This document shows, one piece after another, positions 47,832 through 59,349 of a stretch of DNA of 64,000 bases. The stretch spans positions 930,001-994,000 of the forward strand of contig JADCRB010000005.1 in assembly GCA_021464245.1 (NCBI GenBank). Reading direction: 5' to 3'. Source of the DNA: Carallia brachiata. Lineage: Eukaryota; Streptophyta; Magnoliopsida; Malpighiales; Rhizophoraceae. Under the pieces are notes generated by a model. It was not told the DNA's origin and did not search any database. It worked only from the letters and a program-made list of their open reading frames with translations. The stretch's first letter is position 1. Every line of letters starts with the position of its first letter. A program made the translations under genes and the position numbers.

Positions 47832-49731
47832 ACGTCGTGGATGACAACTTGTTTTAAGATTTCGTGGCCTCTGTGCAGTGTGCACTTCCGTTGGTCCAAT
47901 TCTCATAAAAAACGGAAAACGTGGGGTGGCATTGTCGGTCGAAAAATTTTTGAAATAAATTTTGTCGGTGATAACTTTTTTTTTTTTTTATGTCAAAAAA
48001 GAAAGAAAGTTTTTTTTTTTTTTTTTTTTTTTGAAAGAGATTAGATTAGCTGCACCTGCACCGCCCTTTCGGTGTCTATTGGTGGTTTGTTTGTTAAAGT
48101 TGAACTTGAAAAATGTGAATCCAACCAATGCATCGAGTGGAGGACAGCCCTTCTCGCACGAAGGCAACAGTAGCACTGTCTCTGCGAAGTTGGAATAGAA
48201 TTTTTTAGTTTGTTTGTATTTTTAGAAAGTTATGAAAAAAAATATTGCGAGAAAATAAAATTATTTATATTGATGAAAAGGTTATAAAAGAAAATAATTA
48301 AAAAAATGTGTGAAAAATTTGTTGAAATTCATTTGTGATTTCTGATCTAGCAATTCAATGTATAAAAATAACTTAATAAACAATAATTATCAAAATAAGA
48401 TGACAATAAATATTTATTAAAAAATATTTTATTTTATTGAACTAAAAATAAACTAAACATTCATTACAAAAGGTGCAATATAAAATGATGAAAATAATTG
48501 GAAAACATGGCTAGAAATAGAAGTGACAACATAAAATAATAAAATGATAACATGTACATATATATAGAGCTTCAATTATAAATACTACAATTTTTTTTTA
48601 TCTTTTATAACGTTTATAATTATGACATATAATTTGATATAGAGGGTGTTTGGCTTAATTTTTAAGTGAAGGATTTGTCTTTCAGTTTTAAAAAATAAGA
48701 GAAAGGATATTTAATAAAGTTTTAAAGGGTCGTTAATTATTGAAAATACCCCAGTTAATTGCTGATAGAAAAAATAGGTTAAGGATAGTTTTTGAATCCA
48801 TCAATTATTGATAGATATTATTTGGTTCAAAAAAGTAGGTTAAAGTTAGTTTTTGCATTTATGAGCTCTTGATGAATATTATTTAAACTAAAATACCCCA
48901 CAAAACCTTTTCTATATTTATGGTAATAAAATAAAAATATAATGTATAAAATGGTAATTTTATTATTTGAATAACAATTATCAATTTAACTAAATACTAT
49001 AATTTTATTTTAATAATTAACAATAATAATTAACAACAATATAACAATAAATAACAATTAAACTAAATAGGGCCATGTGATCGGATGAATCATCATTACT
49101 AAAGAACTTTTCATTTTCTTCAAAATAATATTTGTAGTTTTGATATAGTTTCAAATAATGATAACTTAAATGTTATATAATAAATTAACCACCCATGTTT
49201 GCTTGGGCGGCAACAGCCTCTTTAGCCAGAATGATTGAAGTGCTTATTATTTTTAGGTACTTTTTATTTTCACCTGTCAAAGGCCTTGATTGAGGTGCTT
49301 TTCCATCCCCAAGTATATATATTTTTTTGAATGGTAACTATCATGTTAGAAATTTTCGGTTTATTAACCAAAATTTTGGAAATTTTCTTTTTAAACCCTA
49401 CCTACCTATTTTCGTGGCATCTGCACAATTCTCTTCGTCTTATTCGTAAGATTACATAGATATATTAATAAATATATAATTAATTTAATAATTTATTTAT
49501 TTTTTATTTTTTCATAAAAATTAATATATTTTTATAATTTAATAATATAAATCATTATATCTATACCTTCACACCTACGTGCTCATAAAATTCTTCTATT
49601 ACCTTGTTCCCACTTGTCAGAAACCGCGTGGAGGTTTTCAAACTTCTGAACTGGAATGCAAAATTACCAATCATAAGCTTTAATAGCAATTAAAATATCT
49701 GTGTGTGTGTCAAAGGTCTTTATCCTCAATG
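47832..49731. other. AT-rich intergenic DNA with transposon debris
   Basis: T-tracts lie at about 47978-47989 and 48010-48032, with a small GC-richer patch at 48040-48200 open in two frames but without a domain. The segment from gggtgtttggctt (about 48644) to about 49080 resembles an old non-autonomous DNA transposon, but its ends are not clear. Confidence 0.35.
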
Positions 49732-49739
49732 AGAATACT

Positions 49740-49867
49740 TTACTGTCGAGGTTGAGTATTTGTTTTAGTGGTTGAGAGAGTGTTTCTCAACCTTCAGGTT
49801 GAAGATTCAATCCCATCCAACCTCATTTCCTCTTGTATGTTAAATGGGGCCCCTTGTAAACCAAAAA
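49740..49867 (+). mobile_element. tRNA-derived SINE with short target repeat
   Basis: The plus strand carries tagtggttgagagagtg (A-box-like) and gaagattcaatcccatcc (B-box-like), a body, and the tail ggggccccttgtaaaccaaa. The 8-mer agaatact appears at both ends (49732-49739 and 49868-49875), consistent with a target duplication. A plus-strand frame starting at 49768 is non-genic. Confidence 0.55.
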
Positions 49868-50611
49868 AGAATACTGTCAATTACTGGCGAAACCAATCAC
49901 AAGCTTTGTTTATAGACAAACGAATTTTCTTTCTTCTTTTTCTTTTATCACAGAAATTCCTTCTCTTTCTCTTTCTCTCCAAATTCAGTACAATCTGATC
50001 TCAGTTGCGTTGTTGTTGTAATTGCTGCCTATGATCACTACTACTATATCAAAATCTTAAGCTGCTGATTATGCTTCTTCCCTAATCCCTAGATATTAAT
50101 CACTACTTAAGTTGTTTATTGTAAGTGTTCTTTTCTTTCTTTCTTTTCTTTTTTTTTTTGTGAAGTTCTTCTTCTTCATTTTTTTGTTCTATGTACTTTT
50201 CTTTTGACCCATTATATTATCATTTATTCCTACCCATTTATGAGAAACCATAATTTTGTCCCTTCTTTTTAATTCGTTTTCTTGGTTTTTTATTTGCTTT
50301 CTTTGTACCAACTATTATTATTACCATAAAAAAAATACAAGTTGCATAAAAAGCAAAGAACAAAGTCTCAACATATTTTGATTTTTCTCTGAGATGCTCA
50401 AGCAGCCATTTATCAAGGAGTGGATCAAAGAAGCTCAAATGTTGTCTTTTTGATTACTTGTTTAATAAATCAAATGAAAGCTCAAAAGTTTCTGATTGTT
50501 AGTAATTACAATAATAATAATAAATATTATTGTTGTTGTTGTTTATTTGTGGATATCATTTAATTAGATTGTAATGTCGACTAGTTTTTGATGTTCTTCT
50601 GCTTCTATCTT

Positions 50612-50928
50612 TGCAGGAATTCCCTCTTGTAATCCGGGGTTGTTCTGTGCTCTCTTAGTGTCACTGTTACAATATTGGCATCTCAGGTTAAGGTCTATAT
50701 GATGGAACTGTTACTTTCTTTTGTCATCAAAGTTTGGATACCACATCTCCATCAATAATATTATCGCTTGCTTCAATTTCTTTTAAGTTTGATTCTTCTT
50801 CTTCTTCTTCTTCTGCATCTTGAACTTGGTTTTCTTTTTTCTATCTGTTTTGTTTCACCAATTATTCTCACTCATTGACTCACCCTTATGAGAAATCAAA
50901 ATATATTTGTTACTTTAGTAAATATGAT

Positions 50929-50959
<31 letters not shown>

Positions 50960-51672
50960 TCATAAACTATATGTCATGCTTCCGCTTGCAAGATTCCATC
51001 AAATGCCAACTTTGATATTTTGGACAACATACTTTTTGTATTTAAACAGAGTTATGCTTCTTACCTTACCTAATTAATAGTAATATGCATATACATGCAG
51101 CCAACATTTTCAGGTTCATTTCCACGCAAAAGTTATTGTATAACTCCTTACTGTCGACAACTAAAATTATTCCTGATTTTACAAAATCAAGCTATTGATA
51201 CTCACATGGCACTCATTAATTACGCATTTATGATTAATTATTGTTTGATCTTCTTCTTCTTCTTTTCTTCTATTACAGAAATCATCTCTTGTAATTTGAA
51301 GTTGTTCCAGTTGTTTCTTTCCAAGACTGCTACCTCAGCATTTAAAGTTGCTTTAAGTTCAGATATCATATCTCCATCAGAAATATTAGTACTTTCTTCA
51401 AGTTCTAGTAAGTTCTTCCTGAACTTGGTTTCATTGTTTCTATTAGTCTTCTTTAATCAATTATATGTTCTCATTTTTTCACTTTTCGTTACGAGAAGTC
51501 AAATTATAAAAGTTTTTTTAATTAAGTTTTCAGAAAAAAAATAATCTAGGTATATATCATGTTTCCATTTACAATATTCCATCAAATGCCAACTTTGATA
51601 TTTTGGATAGTTTACATTTTGTATGTAATCGGAGTTATACTTCTCAGTTCTCACTTAGCTGATTAATATATA
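50612..51672. repeat. Diverged tandem duplication, period about 664 bp
   Basis: Copy A (about 50612-51085) and copy B (about 51276-51672) share ordered blocks: the start with tctcttgtaat, then catctccatca, ctgaacttggtt/cttgaacttggtt, and a strongly conserved ttccatcaaatgccaacttt plus gatattttgga. TTC repeats near 50795 and AAT repeats near 50935 differ between copies. Each copy begins after an acceptor-like ttgcag/ttacag, so the unit may derive from a non-coding exon. Function is unknown. Confidence 0.65.
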
Positions 51673-52019
51673 ACTTTACCACATTATTCAACTTAAAATT
51701 TCTTTATTAGATTATTCGTATATAAATATATTTTATGGAACAAATTACTTTTAGAACCGAATAAACAAAAAGTTTGAAAGTCTAGGGTCAACTCATTAAA
51801 CTAGGGGTATAAATCTGATTCCTGAGGTGCTTGGATTTACTGATAGAAGCTATTGATTGCTGTTGAGACTCAAAAGCAACATAAATACTGGTTGATTTTT
51901 TCTTTGAAGCCTGCTACCACTGATATCCTCGTCAAAATGCTGCGGATTTGAAAAAATAAGATAAAGATTACTTTTTCTTTTGGTCAACAGGTGTTTGGTA
52001 TAACGACAATCTCATTTTA

Positions 52020-52785
52020 GGGGTATTTGATTTTACTGTTATTAATTGTAATTACAGATTACTGTTATTATAAATAAAATAAAATAATAATATTTAGTTA
52101 AATTAATATTAACTGTTACTAATTAAATAATGAAATAATTATTTTAAAATTAATTGTTTTATTATAATAAATAATCTTTTTATCTCTAAAAAGTATAAGG
52201 TCATTGTGTATTTGTTAAAATAATATTATTTTTATATAAATTATTATTTTTAAATAAAATAATATTATTTTACTTTTTTTTATTGTTACAAAAATAAATT
52301 TAAAAAAATAATATTCACATATTACTGCCTCTCCACTTTTTGTTATCCAACGGTTGGGTAAAACCCTTACATTAAAAAAAAAAAGGTTTGTCAACAAAAT
52401 TAACGACTTTGCCGTGCCTGGCACTTGTATTGGTGCTGCTGCAGTGCGGTGTCTCTTTTCGATTGCAGCGTTGTTTTGGTATTACAGCGTGTTTTCGTTT
52501 TGAGTGTCGCATTTTTCATATTGCAGCAGCGAGGATGGTTAAGTAATTACATTATTTATTAGTTGCTAATTGATTTAAAAAGTAGCCTCTCTTCACTTTT
52601 TTGATTAATTACTTTTAAAGGTTTTTATCAACAATCAATAGCTGATTTTTTATTTAACCAAACACATGTTTCTCTATGTTTTAAGAAGGTAGCAATAACA
52701 ACAGCAATTCTCAAATACAAAACCAAACACTCCCTTTGAGTCCCAACAGCAACTAACAGCTTCTACCAATAAGACCAAATACCCC
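52020..52785. mobile_element. Non-autonomous DNA transposon candidate, 766 bp
   Basis: The left end ggggtatttgattttact and the right end (other strand ggggtatttggtcttatt) form about 16-bp imperfect inverted repeats. The interior has a GC-richer core (52420-52550) and AT-rich arms, with no coding capacity. No clear target duplication was found, so the superfamily is open. Confidence 0.5.
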
Positions 52786-52798
52786 ATTGATAGGTAGT

Positions 52799-54522
52799 GA
52801 GATTGTTGTTATGCGTTTTTGTTTTAAGACTAGGGACAGAGAGAGGGTTGGCTGGAAAATAGTATCTTGGACTACCAAAGAAGGATATATTTAGTCTTTT
52901 CAACCACTTCTATTGTTTTGATTAATAGCAATTAGTCAAAATATATTTTTTTTGGGTTAAAATTTAAAATGCATTTTGTGAAACGTTACATGGTGCAAAT
53001 AGAACTATATGTAGATTTCTCAAACTTTATGTCGAATATGGACCCCAACAATCCTTTAACCTCCTGTCATTTATGAAAAGGGTTAAATGGCATAAATGTT
53101 CAAAATGAATACCCGTGAGACTTGTTTGTTTATACTTTGATCCACTCAAGTTTTGTTTTGAAAACAATTTGATCCTAGATACAAGAATATCCCTCGCTTT
53201 CATTATTAATTTTTGAAATAAATTTAGTTCTTAAATATGACTACAAAGATGCCGCCGTTATTTTGCCCATTTCAAAATTTTTTTGAATGTCATAAAAATA
53301 AAATTAAGCTCAATTTCACAGTTTGTTGTGGTAAAATGCTTTTAGGATTAATAAAAAAAAGGGTAATCTCAAACTCCAAGAAAAAAATTTTCTTGTTAAT
53401 TTCTAGTCATTGCATCTAAGCTTAAGCATATTGATTAATCACTATTACAAATTGATTTACCCTTAACTAAAAAATGATTCATCAAAATTAAAATACATAA
53501 AACACATAAGAAGGAACGACTTATTAATAAGTTGGACAATTTTTTGTATGGTTGGTACTACTATTACGTCATTACCTGGAAAGCCAAAGAATAATAATTT
53601 TTCAGCTAAAAGACCAGCAATTCTATATTGTGACTGCACTTGACCTATTAAAATTTTATGAGAAGTTTACATTTAACATACTCTATTTCACACTATATAA
53701 TAATTCACACTCTCTATTTTTATATATAATAAAAAATATTGTGACTTATATTTTTGGTAACAATAAGCATCCTCCATTATATACATGTTGAAAAAGTTTT
53801 GTAAACAATTGCAAAAACACTATTATACTCATCCAAAGGGACTAAATTAGTCTTGACTTACTAAAAGACAAATTGGTCTTTGGAAGAAGTTTTATCATAG
53901 ATTTTAAATTTCTTCTTTTTGTTGTAATAACTTAATTCTTGCAATTAATTGTTATTAGTTGTACCCACTTAATGGAAATTGAGATTGCCGTAATGTGTTT
54001 ATGTTTTAGGGGACTAGGAACACGGGGAGAGGGTTGACTGGGGAAGAGTATCGTGGGCTACTAAAAAGGGTATGTTAGTCTTTTTAACCACTTTCGTTAC
54101 TTTGACTAGCAGCAGTTGGTCCAAATATGTTTTTTTTGTTAAATTCTAAAATGCATGGGGTGGAACATTACATGGTACAAATAGATTATACTATATGTAA
54201 ATTTTTCTGATTTTATTTCGAACAATTCAATTATTTAACCTCCTGTCGTTTACGAAAAGTGCTACATGACATAAATGTCCTTAGAATGAATTAAAAAAAA
54301 AAAGATTACCGGTGAGATTTGCTAATGTTTATACGTTGATGCACTCGAGTTTTATTTTGAATACAATCTGATCCTATATAGAGGTAAGAAATATCCCTCT
54401 TTGGCCATTAATTTTTTTAAAAAAATAAAAATGATTTCTTTTAAAAATGACTACAAAGATGCCGTTTTTTTTTTTCCCCTTCACATTTCAAATTTTTTTG
54501 GGTATCATAAAAATATAATTTT
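52799..54522. repeat. Diverged direct duplication, two about 520-bp copies 1182 bp apart
   Basis: Copy A at 52799-53309 and copy B at 53981-54522 align end to end by eye. Both carry the blocks gactaggga/gactaggaa, agagggttg, ttacatggt, taacctcctgtc, a tttgatcct/tctgatcct block, and gactacaaagatgccg. Divergence looks like 20-30%. Neither copy has a supported gene. The intervening 53310-53980 is AT-rich with nothing recognisable. Confidence 0.75.
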
Positions 54523-55207
54523 GGGCAATTTGATTATTTTCGATACTTATTTGAGTCATTGGAAAAAGGCTATATATTTTGATAGCTAATAAATAATACG
54601 GTCATTACTCTTTATGTCAATGATAGTAATACGTACCTCACTTTTAACGAGGCCTATGATTCACCCACTGAGATTCAGGAAAAACTAGGAATTGAGAAGA
54701 AAATTTGAAGATAATTTATTAAAGATCATTGTTTGCCCCCTTTGAAAATTAATCTTTGCCCCCACTAGAAAATAATTTGGCTCTCACAAATTTACAAATT
54801 AAAGATCTTTTTCATTAGATAAAAAGTATATGATCAATAAAAATTTTATAAACTTAGTTTTAAAACAATTTTTTTTAATAGATATGCATATATTATTTCT
54901 AGAACCTTTCATTCTTAAAGTAAATTATACATCTTTTTACCAAACAAACAAAATAAAATATGTATTCATAAAACTTTGAATTGAATTTAATTTATTATTA
55001 AATTTTTAAAAAATAATACTATCATTGTTTTTAAATTTATTTTGCTTTAAAATTTCTTTATGTGCTTTTTCTGAAATTGAAAATTCTTAATCTATATTTC
55101 AGTTATTAAAATCATAGTAAAAATAACAAATAAAATTGTACTCTCTAGAATTTCTTTTTTTTTTTTTTTTTGAAATGTCTGCACATATATTAACATATGC
55201 TTTGAAT
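54523..55207. other. AT-rich region left of the SINE upstream of the resistance gene
   Basis: Contains a T-tract at 55154-55171 and no reading frame with a domain. Confidence 0.4.
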
Positions 55208-55518
55208 TTTTTTTTGAACAACAAAAAAGATACAGTCGAGGTTGTGTTAGTCATCACATCTGTAGGTTGGACTCTGAGTAACTCCCATTTAAGAAACCTG
55301 TTCAACTACCCTCATAGCGGCAGACCCACCATCGAAGCACTGATGAGTCTGAAGCGGGCCTCCCCCACAACTGACTATAGTATTAATGAGTCTAAAATTT
55401 AATTGAGTGCTCTTAACATGATTATTCATTTAAGGGGCCTACGCAACTGAGGGGACTTGAACCCGAGTCATAGAGGGGCGAAGACCGTCAGATTACCACG
55501 AAAACATTAGCTTCGATG
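55208..55518 (-). mobile_element. tRNA-derived SINE with 13-bp target duplication
   Basis: The 13-mers atatgctttgaat (55195-55207) and atatgttttgaat (55519-55531) differ by one base and border the element exactly. On the minus strand the 5' part has tggtaatctgacgg (A-box-like) and gggttcaagtcccc (B box) at tRNA-like spacing. A GC-richer body follows (about 55460-55240), and the 3' end is an A-tract abutting the duplication. These are the hallmarks of SINE retroposition. It lies about 200 bp upstream of the resistance gene start. Confidence 0.8.
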
Positions 55519-55716
55519 ATATGTTTTGAATAATTACAAGCATCAAATGATATAATATTGTTGTTGACTCTAATTACATTTAAGAATAAGGTTTTGCTAT
55601 TATTGTTGCTGTTTTACCCCTTTTCTATTGCCGTTCTTAATTTCTTTTGTTTCCATTTTCATAGACACACTTTAAGTTTGCAATTCCTTGAAGAGGGGAA
55701 GGTTAATACGTATATC

Positions 55717-57264
55717 ATGGCTGGATTGCTCGTTGGAAAGGCATTTCTCTCGTCTACAGTGAGTCTTTTAATCAATAAGATGGCATCTCGCGAATTGTGG
55801 GACTTCTTCAGGGACCGAAAACTCCATCAACTACTAAAGAAACTGAAGATCAGAATGATCAGCATGAACAAAGTTCTTGATGATGCAGAGGACAAGCAGC
55901 ACACTGATCCCATCGTGAAGCAGTGGCATGATGAGCTTAAAGATGCTGTCTATGAAGCCGAAGACCTCTTGGATGAGATTGCTACCAAAGTTGAGCGATC
56001 CAAGATGGAAGCTGAATCTCATACCACTCTTGACAAGGTGCAAGATTTTGCCTCCTCTCTCAATCCATTTAAAACGGAGAAGTTGGAAGATATCCTTGAA
56101 ACACTTCAACATTTAATCGACCAAATCAATGCCCTTGGTTTGAAAGATGGGATTGAAAAATCATCATACCAAAGACCACCGACGACCTCAATTCTCGATG
56201 AACCCATTACTTATGGCAGGGATGCTGACAAGGAAGCCATAATGAAATGGATGCTGTCCGATGATGCAAATGACAGTAACCCGGATGTACTTGCCATTGT
56301 GGGCATGGGTGGCTTGGGTAAAACCACCCTTGCTCAAAATGTCTATCGTGACAACAGAACAGATGATGGGTTTGATAAGAAGGCATGGGTCTGTGTTTCT
56401 GAAGAATTCAATGTTCCTAAGCTTACCAAAGATATTCTCGAAGGATTCACTGAGCAATCTTCAAATAGCAACAATCTTGATCGACTTCAAAATCGATTAA
56501 AGGATGTTTTAACAGGAAAGAAATTTTTTCTTGTCTTGGATGATGTTTGGAACGAAGATTATCTTAAGTGGCAAGAGTTGCTGAAATTTTTAATATCTGG
56601 GAGAAAAGGAAGCAAGATCTTTGTCACGACACGGGATGTAAATGTTGCTAAAAACATGCAAACTTCTCCACCTTATCTGCTAGAAAAACTGGAGGACAAT
56701 AATTGCTGGTTATTGTTTGAAAAGCATGCATTCGGTGGGACAGGTTCTTCAAGTGCCCATCCAGAATTGGAAAGGATTGGGAGACAACTAATTGAAAAGT
56801 GTGATGGCTTACCTTTGGCTGCCAAAGTGCTTGGAGGTGCCTTACGGTTCCAAAGAAATCCTAAGGAATGGATAAAAGTATTGGAGAGTGATACGTGGAA
56901 TTTGCACAAATATCGCATATTTGCAGTTCTTAAATTGAGTTATTGGTTTCTTCCATCTCATTTAAAACGGTGTTTTGCATATTGTGCGGTATTCTCTAAA
57001 GATTATGAATTTAAGAAAGAACAACTAATTCGTTTATGGATGGCAGAAGGCCTTCTGACCCAACCCCAACCCAATGTTAACATGGAGATCGAAGAAGTGG
57101 AAAAAGCAGGTGAAGCCTATTTTGATGATCTAGTGTCAAGGTCTTTTTTTCAAGATTCTATGGAAGGGAAATGTTTTCTCATGCATGATCTTATAGTGAT
57201 TTGGCTAAAGATATTTCTGGAGAATTTTGCTTCCGACTTAGTGTGGGTAGATCATGCGAGGTAA
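55717..57264 (+). CDS. CC-NB-ARC part of an RPPL1/R-13-type resistance (CNL) gene, frameshifted at its end
   Basis: Seen: from ATG 55717 the frame runs 515 residues. Residues 1 to about 160 form an Rx-type coiled-coil domain (LDDAEDKQ, AEDLLDEIATK). NB-ARC motifs follow in order: P-loop GMGGLGKTT (about 196-204), KKAWVCVSEEF, kinase-2 KKFFLVLDDVW (ending in W, typical of non-TIR NLRs), GSKIFVTTRD, CDGLPLAAK, CFAYCAVFSKDYEF and MHDL (about 488). Just after MHDL the frame shifts near 57195, giving 23 foreign residues and a TGA at 57262-57264. Known: intact CNL proteins sense pathogen effectors and form calcium-permeable resistosomes. Inference: at best this allele makes a CC-NB-ARC protein without LRR. 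The open frame extends upstream of the ATG but no earlier ATG fits the family. Confidence 0.85.
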   Translation: MAGLLVGKAFLSSTVSLLINKMASRELWDFFRDRKLHQLLKKLKIRMISMNKVLDDAEDKQHTDPIVKQWHDELKDAVYEAEDLLDEIATKVERSKMEAESHTTLDKVQDFASSLNPFKTEKLEDILETLQHLIDQINALGLKDGIEKSSYQRPPTTSILDEPITYGRDADKEAIMKWMLSDDANDSNPDVLAIVGMGGLGKTTLAQNVYRDNRTDDGFDKKAWVCVSEEFNVPKLTKDILEGFTEQSSNSNNLDRLQNRLKDVLTGKKFFLVLDDVWNEDYLKWQELLKFLISGRKGSKIFVTTRDVNVAKNMQTSPPYLLEKLEDNNCWLLFEKHAFGGTGSSSAHPELERIGRQLIEKCDGLPLAAKVLGGALRFQRNPKEWIKVLESDTWNLHKYRIFAVLKLSYWFLPSHLKRCFAYCAVFSKDYEFKKEQLIRLWMAEGLLTQPQPNVNMEIEEVEKAGEAYFDDLVSRSFFQDSMEGKCFLMHDLIVIWLKIFLENFASDLVWVDHAR

Positions 57265-59349
57265 CTGAGAGAATCCGTCACTTATGGGTTGAGAAGGACA
57301 AAGAGACAGCACATGATGTCTATGACCAGATCATCACAATCCAACGTCTGCGCACATTCTTCTCTATGGGATGGTCGTCGTCTGACAATATTGATCAAGT
57401 GAAATGCAAAATATTTTGTCGACATTCACACGACTCAGAGTTTTGTGTTTGTTTTATTACAAGAAGATTGGTTTGCCTGATTCAATTGGCAACTTAGTAC
57501 ATTTGCGCCATTTGGATCTTTCTGATCATCAATTGAGAGGTTACCTGATTCCATTGCTAGTTTGTGTAACTTAGAAATCTTAATCCTGGATGGATGTCTA
57601 CACCTCGTGGAGCTGCCAGCCAAATTTTCTAAATTAATCAACTTGTGTCAACTAGATCTTCGAGCAACAAAACTGAGAAAGATGCCGCCACACATGGGTA
57701 AACTGAAAAAACTTAGAGAGTTGGCTTATTTTGTGGGAAAGGAAAGTGATTGCAGCATCAAAGAGTTGGGACCACTTAATTGCCTAAGGGGACACCTTCA
57801 AATTAAGGGACTTAGAAATGTTTCGAAAGTTGAAGAGTCAGTGGAGGCCAATTTGAAATGTAAGGATAAGCTTAAGAGTTTAGAGTTGGAATGGGGAGAT
57901 GAAGGTAGTGAAGACTCATTGCATGAAAGAAATATGCTTGAGAAGTTACAGCCACACACGAACATCGAACAACTTTGCATTGATGGGTATGCAGGGATGA
58001 GGTTTCCAGATTGGGTTGGAGATTCTTCTTTCTCAAATATTGTAAAATTGTATCTTATAAGATGTAGATATTGCTCGTCCTTACCACCCCTTGGGCAGTT
58101 GGGATCGCTGAAGAAAGTCTCAATCATGGGGTTGGACGGAATCACAGTTGTGGGGCCTGAGTTCTATGGGAATGGGAATAAGCCGCCATTTGGACGTCTA
58201 GAATATTTAAGATTTGAAATGATGGCACAATTGGAAGAATGGGTTTCTTATACGAACATGGACGAGGGTGGTAATTCCCTTACGTGCTTCCCGTTGTTAG
58301 ACTGTCTTGAAATCAGAAAATGCCCCAACTTAAAGAAAATTCAGCCCATGCGCTTGCCTTCTTTGACTAAACTTGAAATTAGGGGATGCGATCGACTAGC
58401 TTCACTTCCGAGGGCTCCTGCAATTGCACAGTTTCGGATTAAAGATGGCTGTCGTTGCATGTTATTACAATTGCCTCCTTCTCAGTCACCAAGTCTCAGA
58501 GTATGGCATTGGTACTCCACTAATTGGCCACTGGCGATTTTGGAGCAAATGTTAGAGTATCCTATTTCCATTGTTTTAAAAGAACTCGTTGTCACAAGAT
58601 ATGATTCACTCACGAGATTCCCACTGGATTTGTTCCCAATATTAGAGTCTCTTGAAATCATTGATTGTCCAAAACTGGAATCCCTCTCGGCTGCTGCATC
58701 TCAGGAACGGCCTCTCCAGTGTCTCAAATTCCTCAAATTGATGTGGTGCCCGAAATTGAAATTGCTTTCGGGATGTATCCCTTCTCTTGTGAAGTTGGAT
58801 ATATATAAGTGTCCGTCAGTTGCTGTTGTGGATTGGCTTAGACTATTCCCCAATCTTACAGAGCTCATTCTTGAATCTTTTCCACTAGACAACATGTTTT
58901 TGCCTTCCACCCTCACCTCTCTTGAAATCCGTGACTTTCCAAATCTCAAGTCATTGGATAATGAGGGCCTTCAATCCCTCACTTCTCTTAGGAAATTGGA
59001 GATCTTAAAATGCCCCAGTCTGGAATCTTTGGTAAACATGAGCCTTGAATCCCTTATTTCTCTTAGAGAATTGACGATTGCTGTATGCCCCAGTCAGCGA
59101 GAAGTGTGGCTGCCTCTCACTATCACTACTCTTAAAGTCTCTCAACTGGAAAATCTGGAGTCTTTGGATAATTGGGGACTTCACCGTCTCACCTCTCTTA
59201 CTCAATTGCAGATCTTTGATTGCCCAAAGCTCCAATCCCTTCCAAAAGAAGGGTTACCCTCCTCTCTTCAGCACGTAGATATTGTTGATTGTCCTTTACT
59301 GGAAGTTGGCCAACATTGGCCTTTCGACCCACCCAGAAGAAGATGGTGA
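57197..59349 (+). pseudogene. LRR half of the same CNL gene, separated by three frameshifts
   Basis: After the shift at about 57195 the expected sequence continues in another frame (DLAKDISGEFCFRLS, TERIRHLWVEKD). A second shift near 57450 leads to IGLPDSIGNLVHLRHLDLSD, and a third at about 57538 returns to the original frame. From there the frame is open for about 604 codons to TGA 59347-59349. It holds leucine-rich repeats such as LPDSIASLCNLEILILDGC, CPNLKKIQPMRLPSLTKLEI and HRLTSLTQLQIFDCPKLQSL, plus the family's GPLNCLRGHLQIKGL spacer. The LRR normally sets recognition specificity. The final codons run through agatg/gtgagtg, a possible donor, so the tail may be spliced. Separate translation is unlikely. 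Confidence 0.82.

Noticed and set aside
47962..48198. Frames around the T-tracts at 48 kb on both strands
   Set aside because: Dominated by homopolymer runs (Phe or Lys strings), with no domain or conserved start.
55440..55500. tRNA-like sequence with gggacttgaacccgag on the plus strand
   Set aside because: It is the B box of the SINE at 55208-55518 read in reverse. Target duplications and an A-tail show a retroposon, not a tRNA gene.
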